From Avibacterium gallinarum (GTDB taxonomy: Bacteria > Pseudomonadota > Gammaproteobacteria > Enterobacterales > Pasteurellaceae), in NCBI RefSeq assembly GCF_002921135.1, contig NZ_PQVJ01000052.1:17312-81311 (forward strand): DNA of 64,000 nt, given 5' to 3'. The translations under genes and the position numbers were made by a program. Under the pieces are notes generated by a model, which did no database searches, was not told the origin of the DNA, and saw nothing but the letters and a program-made list of their open reading frames with translations. Of this stretch, positions 44,493-53,918 are shown piece by piece. Position 1 is the first letter of the stretch, and each line of letters begins with the position of its first letter.

Positions 44493-45722
44493 TTATATTT
44501 TAGAATATTTTGTGAGTAACAAATAACATAGTGAAGCCATCAAAATAGAATCAATAGATGGAATAAAAGTTAATGTAAAAAAGCCTTTTACGGTGAGAAA
44601 CCCTATTAGGGATCCAATAAGCCAAGCAAAAAATGCAGGATATTTAACTTTCGCTTCGTTTTTAATACTATTCTCATCATAGCCCATTTTCCTATTTATA
44701 AAGTAGTCTGTAATATAAATTCCACAAATAGGAGGCGTTGTTATACCAAGAAATAATAAAAATGGAATAAATAAAGCCATTATATCTATACTACCAATCA
44801 ATGCGGTAATGATACCTAATACAATTGTAATTTTCCATTTTTTCAACTGAGGGAACAGTGTAGAAAAAACTAATGTTCCTTGAAACATATTCCCAGCATT
44901 TCCTGTTATGCAAGCAAATATAAGTACAATATAAGCTGGTAATAAACTACCAATAATTAGCATTGCATCAAGTAATGTATTTTTTCCTGTTAATGAACTT
45001 GGTGTTGCACCAATGATAAAAAGGAAAGGATAAGCAATACTAAAGGTTAAAATACCAGCAGTAATAGCTTGTTTTTTATTTTGCGTAAAACTACCAAAAT
45101 CAACAGAAGTAGTAACTAAAACAATAATTGTTCCTACAACAGAAGAAATTGCTGCACCAATATTCATTGTGTGTAGTGCTGTATTTATAGAAAACTTGCT
45201 TTTTAAAGTAAGATATAGAATAAAAAACATTAGCATAGCTATAATTGGAACAGCCCATTGAGCAACTTTGCTAAGAAAATCAAAACCAAATGTAGTTGCA
45301 CTTACGAAAATTAAACAACCAAACACAACAATTATAGGTAAAGGAACATATAAATTAAATTGAGTAAATAGAAAATCTTGTACGGTATGTCCAAACATAT
45401 TAGCCGTAACAATAATCCAACCTAATAAACTGATTGCCATTAACATATTGATCGCAGTCGCACCTTGAGAACCGAAAGTAAATTTAATAATTCCGTAAGT
45501 GGGCAAGCGAGCTTTAACACCTATTGACATATTGATTATTGCGAGCAATGTTAATATTGAACTTCCTACAATAATAGCAAATAGCATTTTAGAAAAAGGG
45601 AGTTGGCTCCCTAGACTTGAAGAAGCTAATAATACAGGCGTAATTAGAATTCCCAGCAAAATCATTGAGATTTGAATAGCTGAGGCATAAGATGTGGGAT
45701 TAGAACACTTTTTGTTAGCCAT
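44493..45722 (-). CDS. NCS1-type nucleobase/cytosine permease-like transporter
   Basis: A 409-residue protein with about 12 membrane helices that resembles the cytosine permease (CodB) branch of nucleobase:cation symporter 1. The ATG at 45722 (MANKKCSNPTSYASAIQ, after AAGGAG) is chosen; the frame upstream only overlaps the preceding gene. It overlaps the small AtzF-like gene by 8 bases and is the last gene of a minus-strand operon that starts at the amidohydrolase. It probably imports the substrate of this operon. The specific substrate cannot be named. Confidence 0.8.
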   Translation of the reverse strand: MANKKCSNPTSYASAIQISMILLGILITPVLLASSSLGSQLPFSKMLFAIIVGSSILTLLAIINMSIGVKARLPTYGIIKFTFGSQGATAINMLMAISLLGWIIVTANMFGHTVQDFLFTQFNLYVPLPIIVVFGCLIFVSATTFGFDFLSKVAQWAVPIIAMLMFFILYLTLKSKFSINTALHTMNIGAAISSVVGTIIVLVTTSVDFGSFTQNKKQAITAGILTFSIAYPFLFIIGATPSSLTGKNTLLDAMLIIGSLLPAYIVLIFACITGNAGNMFQGTLVFSTLFPQLKKWKITIVLGIITALIGSIDIMALFIPFLLFLGITTPPICGIYITDYFINRKMGYDENSIKNEAKVKYPAFFAWLIGSLIGFLTVKGFFTLTFIPSIDSILMASLCYLLLTKYSKI

Positions 45723-46116
45723 TGTGTTTCTCCTTATGTTGATTCTGATAATAACGCCAACCTCCCATATGGCTAATCTCGATTTGTCCTTGGGTAAGCC
45801 AATTCTCACCTAAAACACCTAACACTTGATCCCCATTAGCTAAGTGTACTTTGCCTATGGTTAATCCGTTTGGCTCATTTAATAGAATAGTAGCAAGTGC
45901 GGTTGGATTTATTGCCCAAATTTCAAGCTCAACAGCATAAGCTTTTTGAGTTGTTCTTTGCATTGCTGGATGAATATCGTTGATTGACCATAAACGATAG
46001 TATTCATCAGTTTTATCTTCACGTATAAATTGAGCTCCAACATTAAGTAAATTATGATTAAGCTCTAACCCTCGCATTAATGTTCCATTTACTGCAAATA
46101 AAATTTGTTCACACAT
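45715..46116 (-). CDS. Free-standing allophanate hydrolase C-terminal domain protein
   Basis: A 133-residue protein that matches the C-terminal domain of allophanate hydrolase (AtzF/DUR1 type, gamma-glutamylcyclotransferase-like fold): FAVNGTLMRGLELNHNLL, ARF-type QFIREDKTDEYYRLWSI, and the ending HMGGWRYYQNQ. The amidase domain normally fused to it is absent here. In allophanate hydrolase this domain is reported to decarboxylate N-carboxycarbamate. The ATG at 46116 has a perfect AAGGAGG. It is coupled to the permease by overlap. What it does alone is unknown, but it points to carbamoyl/carboxy-urea chemistry. Confidence 0.75.
   Translation of the reverse strand: MCEQILFAVNGTLMRGLELNHNLLNVGAQFIREDKTDEYYRLWSINDIHPAMQRTTQKAYAVELEIWAINPTALATILLNEPNGLTIGKVHLANGDQVLGVLGENWLTQGQIEISHMGGWRYYQNQHKEKHNG
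45895..45903 (+). repeat. DNA uptake signal inside the inserted cluster
   Basis: A perfect AAGTGCGGT. Further perfect copies in the insert are at 48726-48734 and 50506-50514. Their presence suggests that the insert has long resided in Pasteurellaceae with this uptake type. Confidence 0.85.
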
Positions 46117-46126
46117 TTTGGCCTCC

Positions 46127-47548
46127 TTATTCACTATAAGTAGAGTAGTTTTGATAAAACGCATTTAAAGCTTGGGTGAAACATTGCATTGGTGCAGTTG
46201 TAATTCCAGCACCGATTTGCCCTATACCTGCCAATTTGTGTGCAATGCCTGTATTTATAATAGGTAGAATTCCCGTATCTACCACTTTTCGAATGTCAAT
46301 ACCTGCTGCGGTTGGTATGAAGTTTAATGTTGGTAAGGTAAATGCGGGATTTTGCCCTAAGCTAATGCTTTGCATCATCACACTATTATTAAGTGCGTCA
46401 TTTGTGCTTCCTCCTACAAATTTGACAATAGCTGGGGAGGATGCCATTGCAAAGCCTCCTACGCCTGCAGTTTCGGTTATTGCACTATCACCAAGATCTG
46501 CGGCAGCATCGTTTATATCAAAATTAGGGAAAAATAATCCATTGACTGAATTTGCTGGAGCTTGAAACCATTGTCCCTTCATTGACGAAATTTGGATACC
46601 AAAATTAACACCATTTCTTGCCATTACGGTTACCATTGTGCTGTGAGGTATGCCTTCTGCTGCTACCAACATTGTTTTACAAGCTGCCATTGATAAGTTG
46701 AGGAAAAAATGATCATTATTAGTGATAAATTGGATAGTACGTTCAATGTGTTCTAAAGGTTGGTTAATTTTAAGTAAGAACGGTAGGATTTTTTTAAGAA
46801 ATAATCCTGTTGCTGCAGCATTACGATTATGAACTTCATCCCCCATATGTAAAGCTTGTGCCATTATAGGTTTCAACTCAATGGGACCACTTAACTTAAG
46901 TGTGGCAGATAATGTTTCGGCAAGTTCCGTTTTCATCCAGTTTAATCGTGTTATCACGTCTGGATTATTAGCACCAAAACGTAATACTTTACCCAATCCC
47001 TCATTAAAATTACTAAAACAGCGGTGATGATTATGTGCCATATCCTCGATAACCCATACAGGCATAGAAGGACTAATAATTCCTGCCATTGGAGCAACTG
47101 CGTCATAGTGATGGCAAGGTTCAAAAACAATTTCTCCTTGCTCAATCAGTGATTTAGCAGCTTCTTTTGTGTTAGCCCATCCCTCAAATAAAATCGCTCC
47201 GATAATTGCACCTTGCATTGGACCACACATCGCATTCCATTGTATAGGGGGACCTGCATGGAGGATACGCTTTTTCTCTATTAACTGCGGAATTGCTTTT
47301 CCCGCTGGTAAAATATCGACTAAAACAGGCTGTGAAGCTAAATAACGAGAGAGTGCAATTTGATTGGCTTGATTGATTTCTGAGCAATTAATCAACGTTG
47401 CTAAAGTTAATCCTGCTTGCTTATCTCCCTGAGCTGGAGGTTGCCAATGTAAGTTCTGAACTGTTCCCCCAGCTTGTTGAATATTTTGTGCAAAGTTTTC
47501 TAATCCAATATTAATGATTGAAAGAGGCTGCTGAAAAAGATTATTCAT
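46127..47548 (-). CDS. DUF1116 protein (AllG/YlbE-like), transcarbamoylase subunit, copy 1
   Basis: A 473-residue protein of the DUF1116 family. Family marks include HAGPPIQWNAMCGPMQGAII, EPCHHYDAVAPMAGI, HMGDEVHNRNAAATGL, VTVMARNGVNFGIQIS and a C-terminal GIAHKLAGIGQIGAGI. E. coli YlbE (AllG) is part of oxamate transcarbamylase, and YahG is a paralogue. It overlaps fdrA by 8 bases. A paralogue lies at 52498-53916; the two share all these motifs but differ widely, so they are old duplicates or separate acquisitions. Confidence 0.88.
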   Translation of the reverse strand: MNNLFQQPLSIINIGLENFAQNIQQAGGTVQNLHWQPPAQGDKQAGLTLATLINCSEINQANQIALSRYLASQPVLVDILPAGKAIPQLIEKKRILHAGPPIQWNAMCGPMQGAIIGAILFEGWANTKEAAKSLIEQGEIVFEPCHHYDAVAPMAGIISPSMPVWVIEDMAHNHHRCFSNFNEGLGKVLRFGANNPDVITRLNWMKTELAETLSATLKLSGPIELKPIMAQALHMGDEVHNRNAAATGLFLKKILPFLLKINQPLEHIERTIQFITNNDHFFLNLSMAACKTMLVAAEGIPHSTMVTVMARNGVNFGIQISSMKGQWFQAPANSVNGLFFPNFDINDAAADLGDSAITETAGVGGFAMASSPAIVKFVGGSTNDALNNSVMMQSISLGQNPAFTLPTLNFIPTAAGIDIRKVVDTGILPIINTGIAHKLAGIGQIGAGITTAPMQCFTQALNAFYQNYSTYSE

Positions 47549-49061
47549 TGATATTTCTCCTTTGCAAGATTTCTAATGCCATATAAGCAGATTCTGCATT
47601 ATTGTTTGCAATAAGCACGCCCATATCTTGTAATTGTTTTTGGATCAAGAATTTATCTTGGACATCTTGAGCTGTACCACAAATATGAGCAATGAGATAA
47701 GGTGGTGAGTTCTGTTGCCGAATTTTTTGAAGAATAGGTAGTAATGTTTCCATTGGATTCAGATTTGAGCCATAGCCTAAAATGAGATCAAAAAGGAGTA
47801 CCGCGACTTCGGGATCCATACCTTCTTGTAAAAGGCGTTGATTGCGTAACGTTGGATCAATCATTGGATGAGGTTTTCCTTGAGTAAAGAAATCATCACC
47901 AAGATCTAATAATGTATGTTGTGTACTTCTATTTATCTCTTTCAACATCGTTGCTTCATCAATAGGTATATTGGAATACAAAGGTAACCCAGCTTTATGC
48001 AGAATTTGTTGAGCTTCAAAACAAAATGTACCGCCAGAGAAAACACCACGTAAATATTTTTGCTCTCTTTTTAAGGAATATTGATACGTTGGAAAACTAG
48101 GTGGGATATAAGAGGGAATACGTTGTTTTCTTAACAAAGCAACCGCAACTTCTGCTGTATGTGCTAGGGTTTCAGCATAATAAAGATTACTCCCACTATT
48201 AGCATCAGGGCTTTGTCCTAAGAAATGGATCACAACAGGCTTGTTTATCTGTTCTGCTTGTTTTTTTATTACATTTGCAATATCTGATGCAGGTGGTTTA
48301 GAGATCAATACTATGACTTCTGTATAGCTATCCCGTGCTAATAAGTTCATTGCATATTGCATCGAAAGTCCACCAATTTCTTGGTGCAAATCTTGCCCTC
48401 CTGTACCTATTGCTTGAGATATTCCTTCGCCAAGTTTATCAATACCACAGGTGACTTCTTGTAGCCCAGTGCCTGAGGCAGCAACAATACCAATATGACC
48501 TTTACGAACAATATTGGCAAAACCTAGCGGGATGCCATTGATTATTGCTGTACCACAATCTGGTCCCATAACCAATCTGTCTTTTTGTTGTGCAAGCCTT
48601 TTTATCTGTTTTTCTTCTTGAAGAGAAACATTATCGCTAAAAAGCATAACGTTTAATCCAGTATTGAGGGCTTTAATCGCCTCAGCTGCAGCATATTCAC
48701 CGGGTACAGAAATAAGTGCTAAATTAAGTGCGGTGTTTTTTTCCACCGCATTTGACAGGCTTACTATTTGTGTCTTTGCACTATTTGTTGTTTTTTCTGA
48801 GCAAGAAAAAAATGATTGTTTGGCAAAATTAATTGCTTTTTCACATTCCTCTTTCCTTCCTTTCACTGCGATGATCAAGTCATTGGGCTTTGCATTAATT
48901 GGTGGAAATTCAGCTTCTAATAAACGGGCCAAATTTGCGGGTGTCCCCATTACTACTGAAGCTTGCGTAATTCCTTCTATTTGTAAAAGTTTGGCAGAAA
49001 TTTGCATTAAAGAAACGGAATCTTGGTAAAGATTCGGTAATATTGAATATTGGATAGCCAT
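47541..49061 (-). CDS. fdrA: FdrA-like (AllF) acyl-CoA-synthetase-fold subunit, copy 1
   Basis: A 506-residue protein of the FdrA family, related to succinyl-CoA ligase and CoA-binding domains. It has an N-terminal module (VVMGTPANLARL), the central GPDCGTAIINGIPLGFANIV and GIVAASGTGLQEV loops, and a C-terminal half with FSGGTFCFEAQQIL and MDPEVAVLLFDLILGYG. FdrA (AllF) with AllG and AllH makes the oxamate transcarbamylase of E. coli. I chose the ATG at 49061 (MAIQYSILPNLYQDSV), because upstream frame overlaps the amidohydrolase gene. It is intact, unlike copy 2. Confidence 0.88.
   Translation of the reverse strand: MAIQYSILPNLYQDSVSLMQISAKLLQIEGITQASVVMGTPANLARLLEAEFPPINAKPNDLIIAVKGRKEECEKAINFAKQSFFSCSEKTTNSAKTQIVSLSNAVEKNTALNLALISVPGEYAAAEAIKALNTGLNVMLFSDNVSLQEEKQIKRLAQQKDRLVMGPDCGTAIINGIPLGFANIVRKGHIGIVAASGTGLQEVTCGIDKLGEGISQAIGTGGQDLHQEIGGLSMQYAMNLLARDSYTEVIVLISKPPASDIANVIKKQAEQINKPVVIHFLGQSPDANSGSNLYYAETLAHTAEVAVALLRKQRIPSYIPPSFPTYQYSLKREQKYLRGVFSGGTFCFEAQQILHKAGLPLYSNIPIDEATMLKEINRSTQHTLLDLGDDFFTQGKPHPMIDPTLRNQRLLQEGMDPEVAVLLFDLILGYGSNLNPMETLLPILQKIRQQNSPPYLIAHICGTAQDVQDKFLIQKQLQDMGVLIANNNAESAYMALEILQRRNINE
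48726..48734 (+). repeat. DNA uptake signal inside the inserted cluster
   Basis: A perfect AAGTGCGGT within fdrA copy 1. Confidence 0.85.
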
Positions 49062-49069
49062 CTTCTCAC

Positions 49070-49735
49070 CTATGACATTAATGCGTTGATAATCTCTGTT
49101 GATGTTGAAACCCAACCGAAAATAGCCCCTTGTGCTTTGATCATTTTCAGTGCATATTCTTGAAACTCAGGGAAATATGAGCCAACACAATCTTCAGGAA
49201 TAATACATTCATAACCGCGATCATTTGCTTCGCGAACCGTCGTGTTTACGCAAACTTCGGTGGTTACTCCACAGACAATAAGTGTTTTAATTCCACGATT
49301 TTGTAAGATTAAGTGTAGATCGGTTTGATAAAATGCACCTTTCCCTGGTTTATCTATGATCGGCTCTCCTGCAATAGGATAGAGTTCAGGAATAATATCG
49401 TGTCCTTCTTCTCCACGAATAAGAATACGCCCTTTTGGTCCACATTCGCCAATAAAGGTTTTCCCGCCCCGTGTTAATTTTGCTGGAGGACAATCACTTA
49501 AATCAGCACGATGCCCTTCACGAGTGTGGAGAATAAATATCCCAGCTTGACGAGCGGCAGATAACATCCTTTTACAAGGTTGAATTGCTGAACGAACGAG
49601 ATTGACATCATTACCTAAGGCTTCTCCAAATCCACCTGGCTCAACAAAATCGCGTTGCATATCGATCATTAATAATGCTGTTGTTTGAGGATTAAAGGAT
49701 AGTGGGAAAGGTTCAGCTTGGAATTGTTTTAACAT
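49070..49735 (-). CDS. Isochorismatase-fold cysteine amidohydrolase (biuret hydrolase-like)
   Basis: A 221-residue cysteine hydrolase. The triad is visible as Asp in LLMIDMQRDFVEPGG, Lys in DKPGKGAFY and Cys in GVTTEVCVNTTVREANDRGY. The stretches LHTREGHRADLSD and RILIRGEEGHDIIPELYP are those I recall from biuret amidohydrolase and related carbamoyl-amide hydrolases. It is the first gene of the minus-strand operon with fdrA, the DUF1116 gene, the AtzF-like domain gene and the NCS1 permease. It probably cleaves an amide or ureido group from the imported compound. The exact substrate is inference. Confidence 0.85.
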   Translation of the reverse strand: MLKQFQAEPFPLSFNPQTTALLMIDMQRDFVEPGGFGEALGNDVNLVRSAIQPCKRMLSAARQAGIFILHTREGHRADLSDCPPAKLTRGGKTFIGECGPKGRILIRGEEGHDIIPELYPIAGEPIIDKPGKGAFYQTDLHLILQNRGIKTLIVCGVTTEVCVNTTVREANDRGYECIIPEDCVGSYFPEFQEYALKMIKAQGAIFGWVSTSTEIINALMS

Positions 49736-50013
49736 AATGAATATCTCCTTTTGTTGATAACAATTTATTTTTCTTGAAGGGATAATATAAAGAAAACCTC
49801 CTTAATCATAGAAAAATAAATTGATGAATTAAAGGGAAATTTATTGAAAATAGCGTGATATGACGGCAGTAAAAAAATATTTTGTGAACGAAATCACAAG
49901 ATATTTTTATGATTCAAAAGAATTGAATAATAAATTCAAAATTTATTAATTAAAAAATTACTGGCACCAAATGTTTTGTATATGAGGTTGCATAATATAA
50001 TCTAGACACCAAG

Positions 50014-50859
50014 TTAATACTTTTCCTTGTACACTACTATTCCAAGCATAAAATAATTGTGTAGGTTGTTTTTGTTCTGAAATTGGTTTTTTAATACTTT
50101 TCCTTGATCAAGTAATAGTTTTACTCGATGATGAGGGATGTATCCTATTCCTAATCCCGCAATAATAAGGTTAATTGCCGTTGAAAGTTCGGAAACGTAA
50201 ATCACTTTCTGCCCTTCTAATGCCCAAGAAACCTGCTTATTCATATTAAAAGCAGTATCTTTTACCACGATAGCTGGATATAAACGTAATTGTTCTGAAG
50301 TCAGCACCGTTGTGAACGGGGCAAGAGGGTGATGAGGAGCTACTACAAAATCCCATTCTATTTTTCCAATTGGATGATAAACGATATTTTCGATTTTGGG
50401 GGCTGTATGTGGTGCTCCAATAACAAGATCGGCTTTTTTCTTATATAAGGCTTCCCAACACCCGTTATAAACTTCGGTATGGATTGAAAGTTCTGTTGCT
50501 GGAAAAAGTGCGGTTATTTTTTCGGTTAATTTTGCAAGAGCATCGTAGTTAATAATATTGTTTACCACAATAGTAAACGTCCGTTCAACGCCATTTTCAA
50601 TGGTTCTAGTCTGTGTGATTAAATGTTCATAAGAATGTAGTAACCATTGGCTATGGCAAATAAAATATTTCCCCGCTTCAGTAAGCTTGACTTGCCTTCC
50701 TGAACGATCAAAAAGAATAACGCCGAGTTCGTCTTCAACTTTTTTAATGGTGTAACTAATTGCGGAAGGCACTTTGTATAATTTTTCTGCTGCAATGGAG
50801 AAATTTCCTGTTTCCGCAATAGTATGAATGAGTTTTAAAACATCGGGGGATAGGGGCAT
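50014..50859 (-). CDS. LysR-family transcriptional regulator 1 (C-terminus frameshifted)
   Basis: A 281-residue regulator with an N-terminal winged helix (ETGNFSIAAEKLYKVPSAIS) and a substrate-binding domain. It is closely similar to the second LysR at 56087. After GKVLK the frame changes: a run of six A on the coding strand (around 50096-50101) is one short. With one more A the reading would continue KPISEQKQPTQLFYAWN and stop at 49958, giving 300 residues that align with the end of the other LysR. The last 25 residues as written are therefore out of frame. It could be a decayed gene, slippage-controlled, or a sequencing error. It likely controls the operon to its left. Confidence 0.82.
   Translation of the reverse strand: MPLSPDVLKLIHTIAETGNFSIAAEKLYKVPSAISYTIKKVEDELGVILFDRSGRQVKLTEAGKYFICHSQWLLHSYEHLITQTRTIENGVERTFTIVVNNIINYDALAKLTEKITALFPATELSIHTEVYNGCWEALYKKKADLVIGAPHTAPKIENIVYHPIGKIEWDFVVAPHHPLAPFTTVLTSEQLRLYPAIVVKDTAFNMNKQVSWALEGQKVIYVSELSTAINLIIAGLGIGYIPHHRVKLLLDQGKVLKNQFQNKNNLHNYFMLGIVVYKEKY
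50506..50514 (+). repeat. DNA uptake signal inside the inserted cluster
   Basis: A perfect AAGTGCGGT within the first lysR gene. Confidence 0.85.
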
Positions 50860-50964
50860 ACTGTTCTCCTTTTCTAATTCTTTTTTAGTATAGCATTGAA
50901 AATAAAGGAGGTGGGGTGAAATACGTGATCTAATTCTTTCACCAATTAGATCACGTTAAAGTAA

Positions 50965-52485
50965 TTAATTTGCTATGGGTTGTTCTCTTCTATCTAATAG
51001 ATATTTTAGAATAAATAATCCTGCAATCATTATATAGGAAATTAGGAATATCGTAGGAGAATCACCACCAATAACTGGGTGGGCCTGATGGATAATACCA
51101 AAAAATGCCAATATAGCAGCTAAACCAGCACTAATTGCACCTTTTGTTGGTTGATTAGTTATCGCAAAAATAGCAATACAACCCCAAAGTAAAGATGACA
51201 GGGGGGCCCCACTACCTAAATGAAATAATCCTGTAAAATCTACACCGCTCTTTTCTAAGATTGACCAACCTAATTGATTAGCATTGGTACCAACACTTTT
51301 GAGTGTATTATTAACGGTTGTCAATGCCCAAGCACCAATCCAAGGAAAAAGACATACAAAAATCACGGGGACTTCTAATTTCGGAGTTTCCCTTACTACT
51401 TGATTAGCTGTAACAATACCAATAAAAATCAAAATAGGAGCGATCGCTGCCATCGGGATAAGTGAGAGTAAAAAACCTCCTAATCCTAATAGGCAGACGA
51501 GGAACATAACAATACCTGTTGCTAAAGTATATCCAATACCCGCCCCCATTTCTTTATAAGCTGTATGTCCAACATAAACGGTAACAGGGAAAGGATTTCC
51601 CATTAATGCGCCAAACATTGTTGAGCAACCATTGGCAATCATTACGCGTCTAGTTGGGTAAGGGTCACCAGCAGCGTGAGCACTTTCGATATTCTCTAAG
51701 TCGAAGACATAATTTGCCAGTGCTAAAGGAACTGCCGAAGCTAGGTAAGGTGCGGCGATACTTAATCCCTCAATAAAAGAAGATAGATGCAGTTTTGGTG
51801 GATTAAATCCCGCACTGTGTAAGGCTTGTCCAATTTTGCTTGGATCTTGTAATCCAAAAAGCCAAGCTAAAGTTGTGCCAACAATTAATAAGAGTAACCC
51901 TGTTGGAACTTGTTTGAAGATGGGTGAACGTCCAAACCAATTGATAAAAATCAAAACGAGTACAACGAATGAGACAAGAGGTGTATGAAATGCTTGCAGC
52001 ATAGGATTCATTGCTAATAGCAATAAACCTAACCCAGCTAAACAAGAAAGTAAGACAGTTCTTGGAACGGCTTTTCTTAACCAGTCTCCCATAAATGATC
52101 CAACAAAGAGAATAAATCCTTCGACAAATCCCCACACTAAACCAATTTTTAATGCTAGTTCATAGTCTTGAGTTTGTTGATAAACAGGTAAAAGGACTAA
52201 GAAAGTGACAGTAAATATAGAGGGGGCACTAGGTCCCGAAGGTAAGGCAACAACATCAGACCGATTGCTCTGTTTTGCTAATATTTTTGCAAAAATAACA
52301 TAACAAATACTAGCACAAAGAACAGCTAAACCAAATGCAGGAACAACGCGGCCGAAAACAATTTCTGAAGGAATACCTACAACTAAAGTAAGTAAAGCAA
52401 TCATCGTAAGAAGATTGGTAAGATTATTACTAAATAAGCCAAAAAAGGCAGCCCAATCTCCTTTTTTCCAAAATTGCGTTTTCAT
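50965..52485 (-). CDS. Xanthine/uracil-permease-like (NCS2/AzgA-type) transporter
   Basis: A 506-residue, multi-helix inner membrane transporter. Features include GLFSNNLTNLLTMIALLT near the N-terminus, NVFDLENIES-type (here YVFDLENIESAHAAGDPY) after helix 7, and a second repeat with GNPFPVTVYVGH. These fit the nucleobase:cation symporter 2/AzgA superfamily of purine and pyrimidine permeases. It follows the second DUF1116 gene by 12 bases and is the last gene of the right-hand operon. It would import a purine- or ureide-like substrate; this is inference. Confidence 0.78.
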   Translation of the reverse strand: MKTQFWKKGDWAAFFGLFSNNLTNLLTMIALLTLVVGIPSEIVFGRVVPAFGLAVLCASICYVIFAKILAKQSNRSDVVALPSGPSAPSIFTVTFLVLLPVYQQTQDYELALKIGLVWGFVEGFILFVGSFMGDWLRKAVPRTVLLSCLAGLGLLLLAMNPMLQAFHTPLVSFVVLVLIFINWFGRSPIFKQVPTGLLLLIVGTTLAWLFGLQDPSKIGQALHSAGFNPPKLHLSSFIEGLSIAAPYLASAVPLALANYVFDLENIESAHAAGDPYPTRRVMIANGCSTMFGALMGNPFPVTVYVGHTAYKEMGAGIGYTLATGIVMFLVCLLGLGGFLLSLIPMAAIAPILIFIGIVTANQVVRETPKLEVPVIFVCLFPWIGAWALTTVNNTLKSVGTNANQLGWSILEKSGVDFTGLFHLGSGAPLSSLLWGCIAIFAITNQPTKGAISAGLAAILAFFGIIHQAHPVIGGDSPTIFLISYIMIAGLFILKYLLDRREQPIAN

Positions 52486-52497
52486 ATCGTCTCTCCT

Positions 52498-53916
52498 TTA
52501 TTTTGCGTAAGTTTGACCAAAGGCAAATAAGGCTTTTTGAAATGCCTCCATTGGCGGATGAACAATTCCAGCTCCAATCATTCCGATACCAGCATCTTTA
52601 TGGGCTATTGCCGTATTAATGACGGGTAATAGGTTATTTTCCACCACTTTTCTAATATCAATCCCTGTAGGTATTCCCATAAAATTGAGTGAAGGGATAG
52701 TAATATTTGGATTGTTTCCAACCGTAATCTGATTCATTGTTTTACTATAACGTATAGCATCTTTAACCGTTCCACCTACTAAAGATACAATCGCAGGAGC
52801 CGCAGCCATAGCAAAGCCACCTATTCCATAGGTTTCTGTAATTGCAGAGTCACCAACATCTAAACCTGAATCTTCGGGTTTGTACCCCGCAAACATTGGG
52901 CCTATAACTTGTTGAGCTGGCCCTGTAAACCATTGATTTTGCAATCCAGCAACACGAATACCAAATTCCGTGCCATTTCTTGCCATTGTTGTCAGGACTG
53001 TTGAATAAGGAATGCCTTGAGCTGCATCTAATGCCGCTTTACAACACACCATCCAAGTTGGGCCTGAAAAATAGTCTGATGACGCGATAAAATTAAAAAC
53101 GTCTTTTTTATCTTTGTTACTAAAATGAGTTTCTAAAATATAGGGGGTGAGTTTTTGATTTAATAGCACTGTACCAGCGATATTACGGTTATGACATTCA
53201 TCTCCCATATGCAAAGCCTGAGAAAGCATAAGTCGTAAATCAATCCCATCATCACAAAATGTCATCGCCTCTGCCAACATCGGACCAAGAATATCTCGCA
53301 TCCAGTTTAAGCGATCAATAACACTTTGATCATTCGCACCCATTCTTAAGATTTTCGCCAGTTGTTCTGATAAATTAGTAAATGCGAAATTACCGTGAGT
53401 TTTATTTTCAACAATATGTACATACATTGATGGGCTAGTTACGCCTGTCATTGAACCAACAGCTTGATGTTCGTGGCAAGGTGAGAATTTTATTTCACCA
53501 CTTGCAGCAAGCTCTTCAGCTTGAGTAAGATTTTTAGCCCATCCTTCAAAGACGATCGCACCTGTAATTGCACCACGCATAGGACCATTCATTTTTTCCC
53601 AGTTAATAGGAGGACCTGCGTGCAAAAGCATTTTGTCTTGCATTCCAGGAATTACCTCTTTGGCTTTTCCATAGCCAATTAAAACGGGACTTGCTTGTGT
53701 TATGCGTTGAAAAGCTTCTTGATTTGCAAGATCTATTTTTTGTGCAATTTCTGTTTGTTCTAAATAGGTTAATGTTTCAATTAATGGTAAGTTTCCCCCA
53801 CCTGCTGGTTGCCAGTCTAGTTGATATACCTTAGCTGATTGCTTTATTAAATCTTCAGCAAAACGTGCTAATCCTATATTGATAATATTTAATGGTTGAT
53901 TAAATAAGTTACTCAT
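52498..53916 (-). CDS. DUF1116 protein (AllG/YahG-like), copy 2
   Basis: A 472-residue protein of the same family as the one at 46127. It has HAGPPINWEKMNGPMRGAIT, SPCHEHQAVGSMTGVTSPSM, HMGDECHNRNIAGTVL, LTTMARNGTEFGIRVAG and IAHKDAGIGMIGAGIVHPP. It is preceded by the broken fdrA copy 2 and followed by the permease. The neighbours (LysR, ankyrin protein, FdrA) match E. coli yahB-yahD-yahF-yahG. Confidence 0.88.
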   Translation of the reverse strand: MSNLFNQPLNIINIGLARFAEDLIKQSAKVYQLDWQPAGGGNLPLIETLTYLEQTEIAQKIDLANQEAFQRITQASPVLIGYGKAKEVIPGMQDKMLLHAGPPINWEKMNGPMRGAITGAIVFEGWAKNLTQAEELAASGEIKFSPCHEHQAVGSMTGVTSPSMYVHIVENKTHGNFAFTNLSEQLAKILRMGANDQSVIDRLNWMRDILGPMLAEAMTFCDDGIDLRLMLSQALHMGDECHNRNIAGTVLLNQKLTPYILETHFSNKDKKDVFNFIASSDYFSGPTWMVCCKAALDAAQGIPYSTVLTTMARNGTEFGIRVAGLQNQWFTGPAQQVIGPMFAGYKPEDSGLDVGDSAITETYGIGGFAMAAAPAIVSLVGGTVKDAIRYSKTMNQITVGNNPNITIPSLNFMGIPTGIDIRKVVENNLLPVINTAIAHKDAGIGMIGAGIVHPPMEAFQKALFAFGQTYAK

Positions 53917-53918
53917 TA

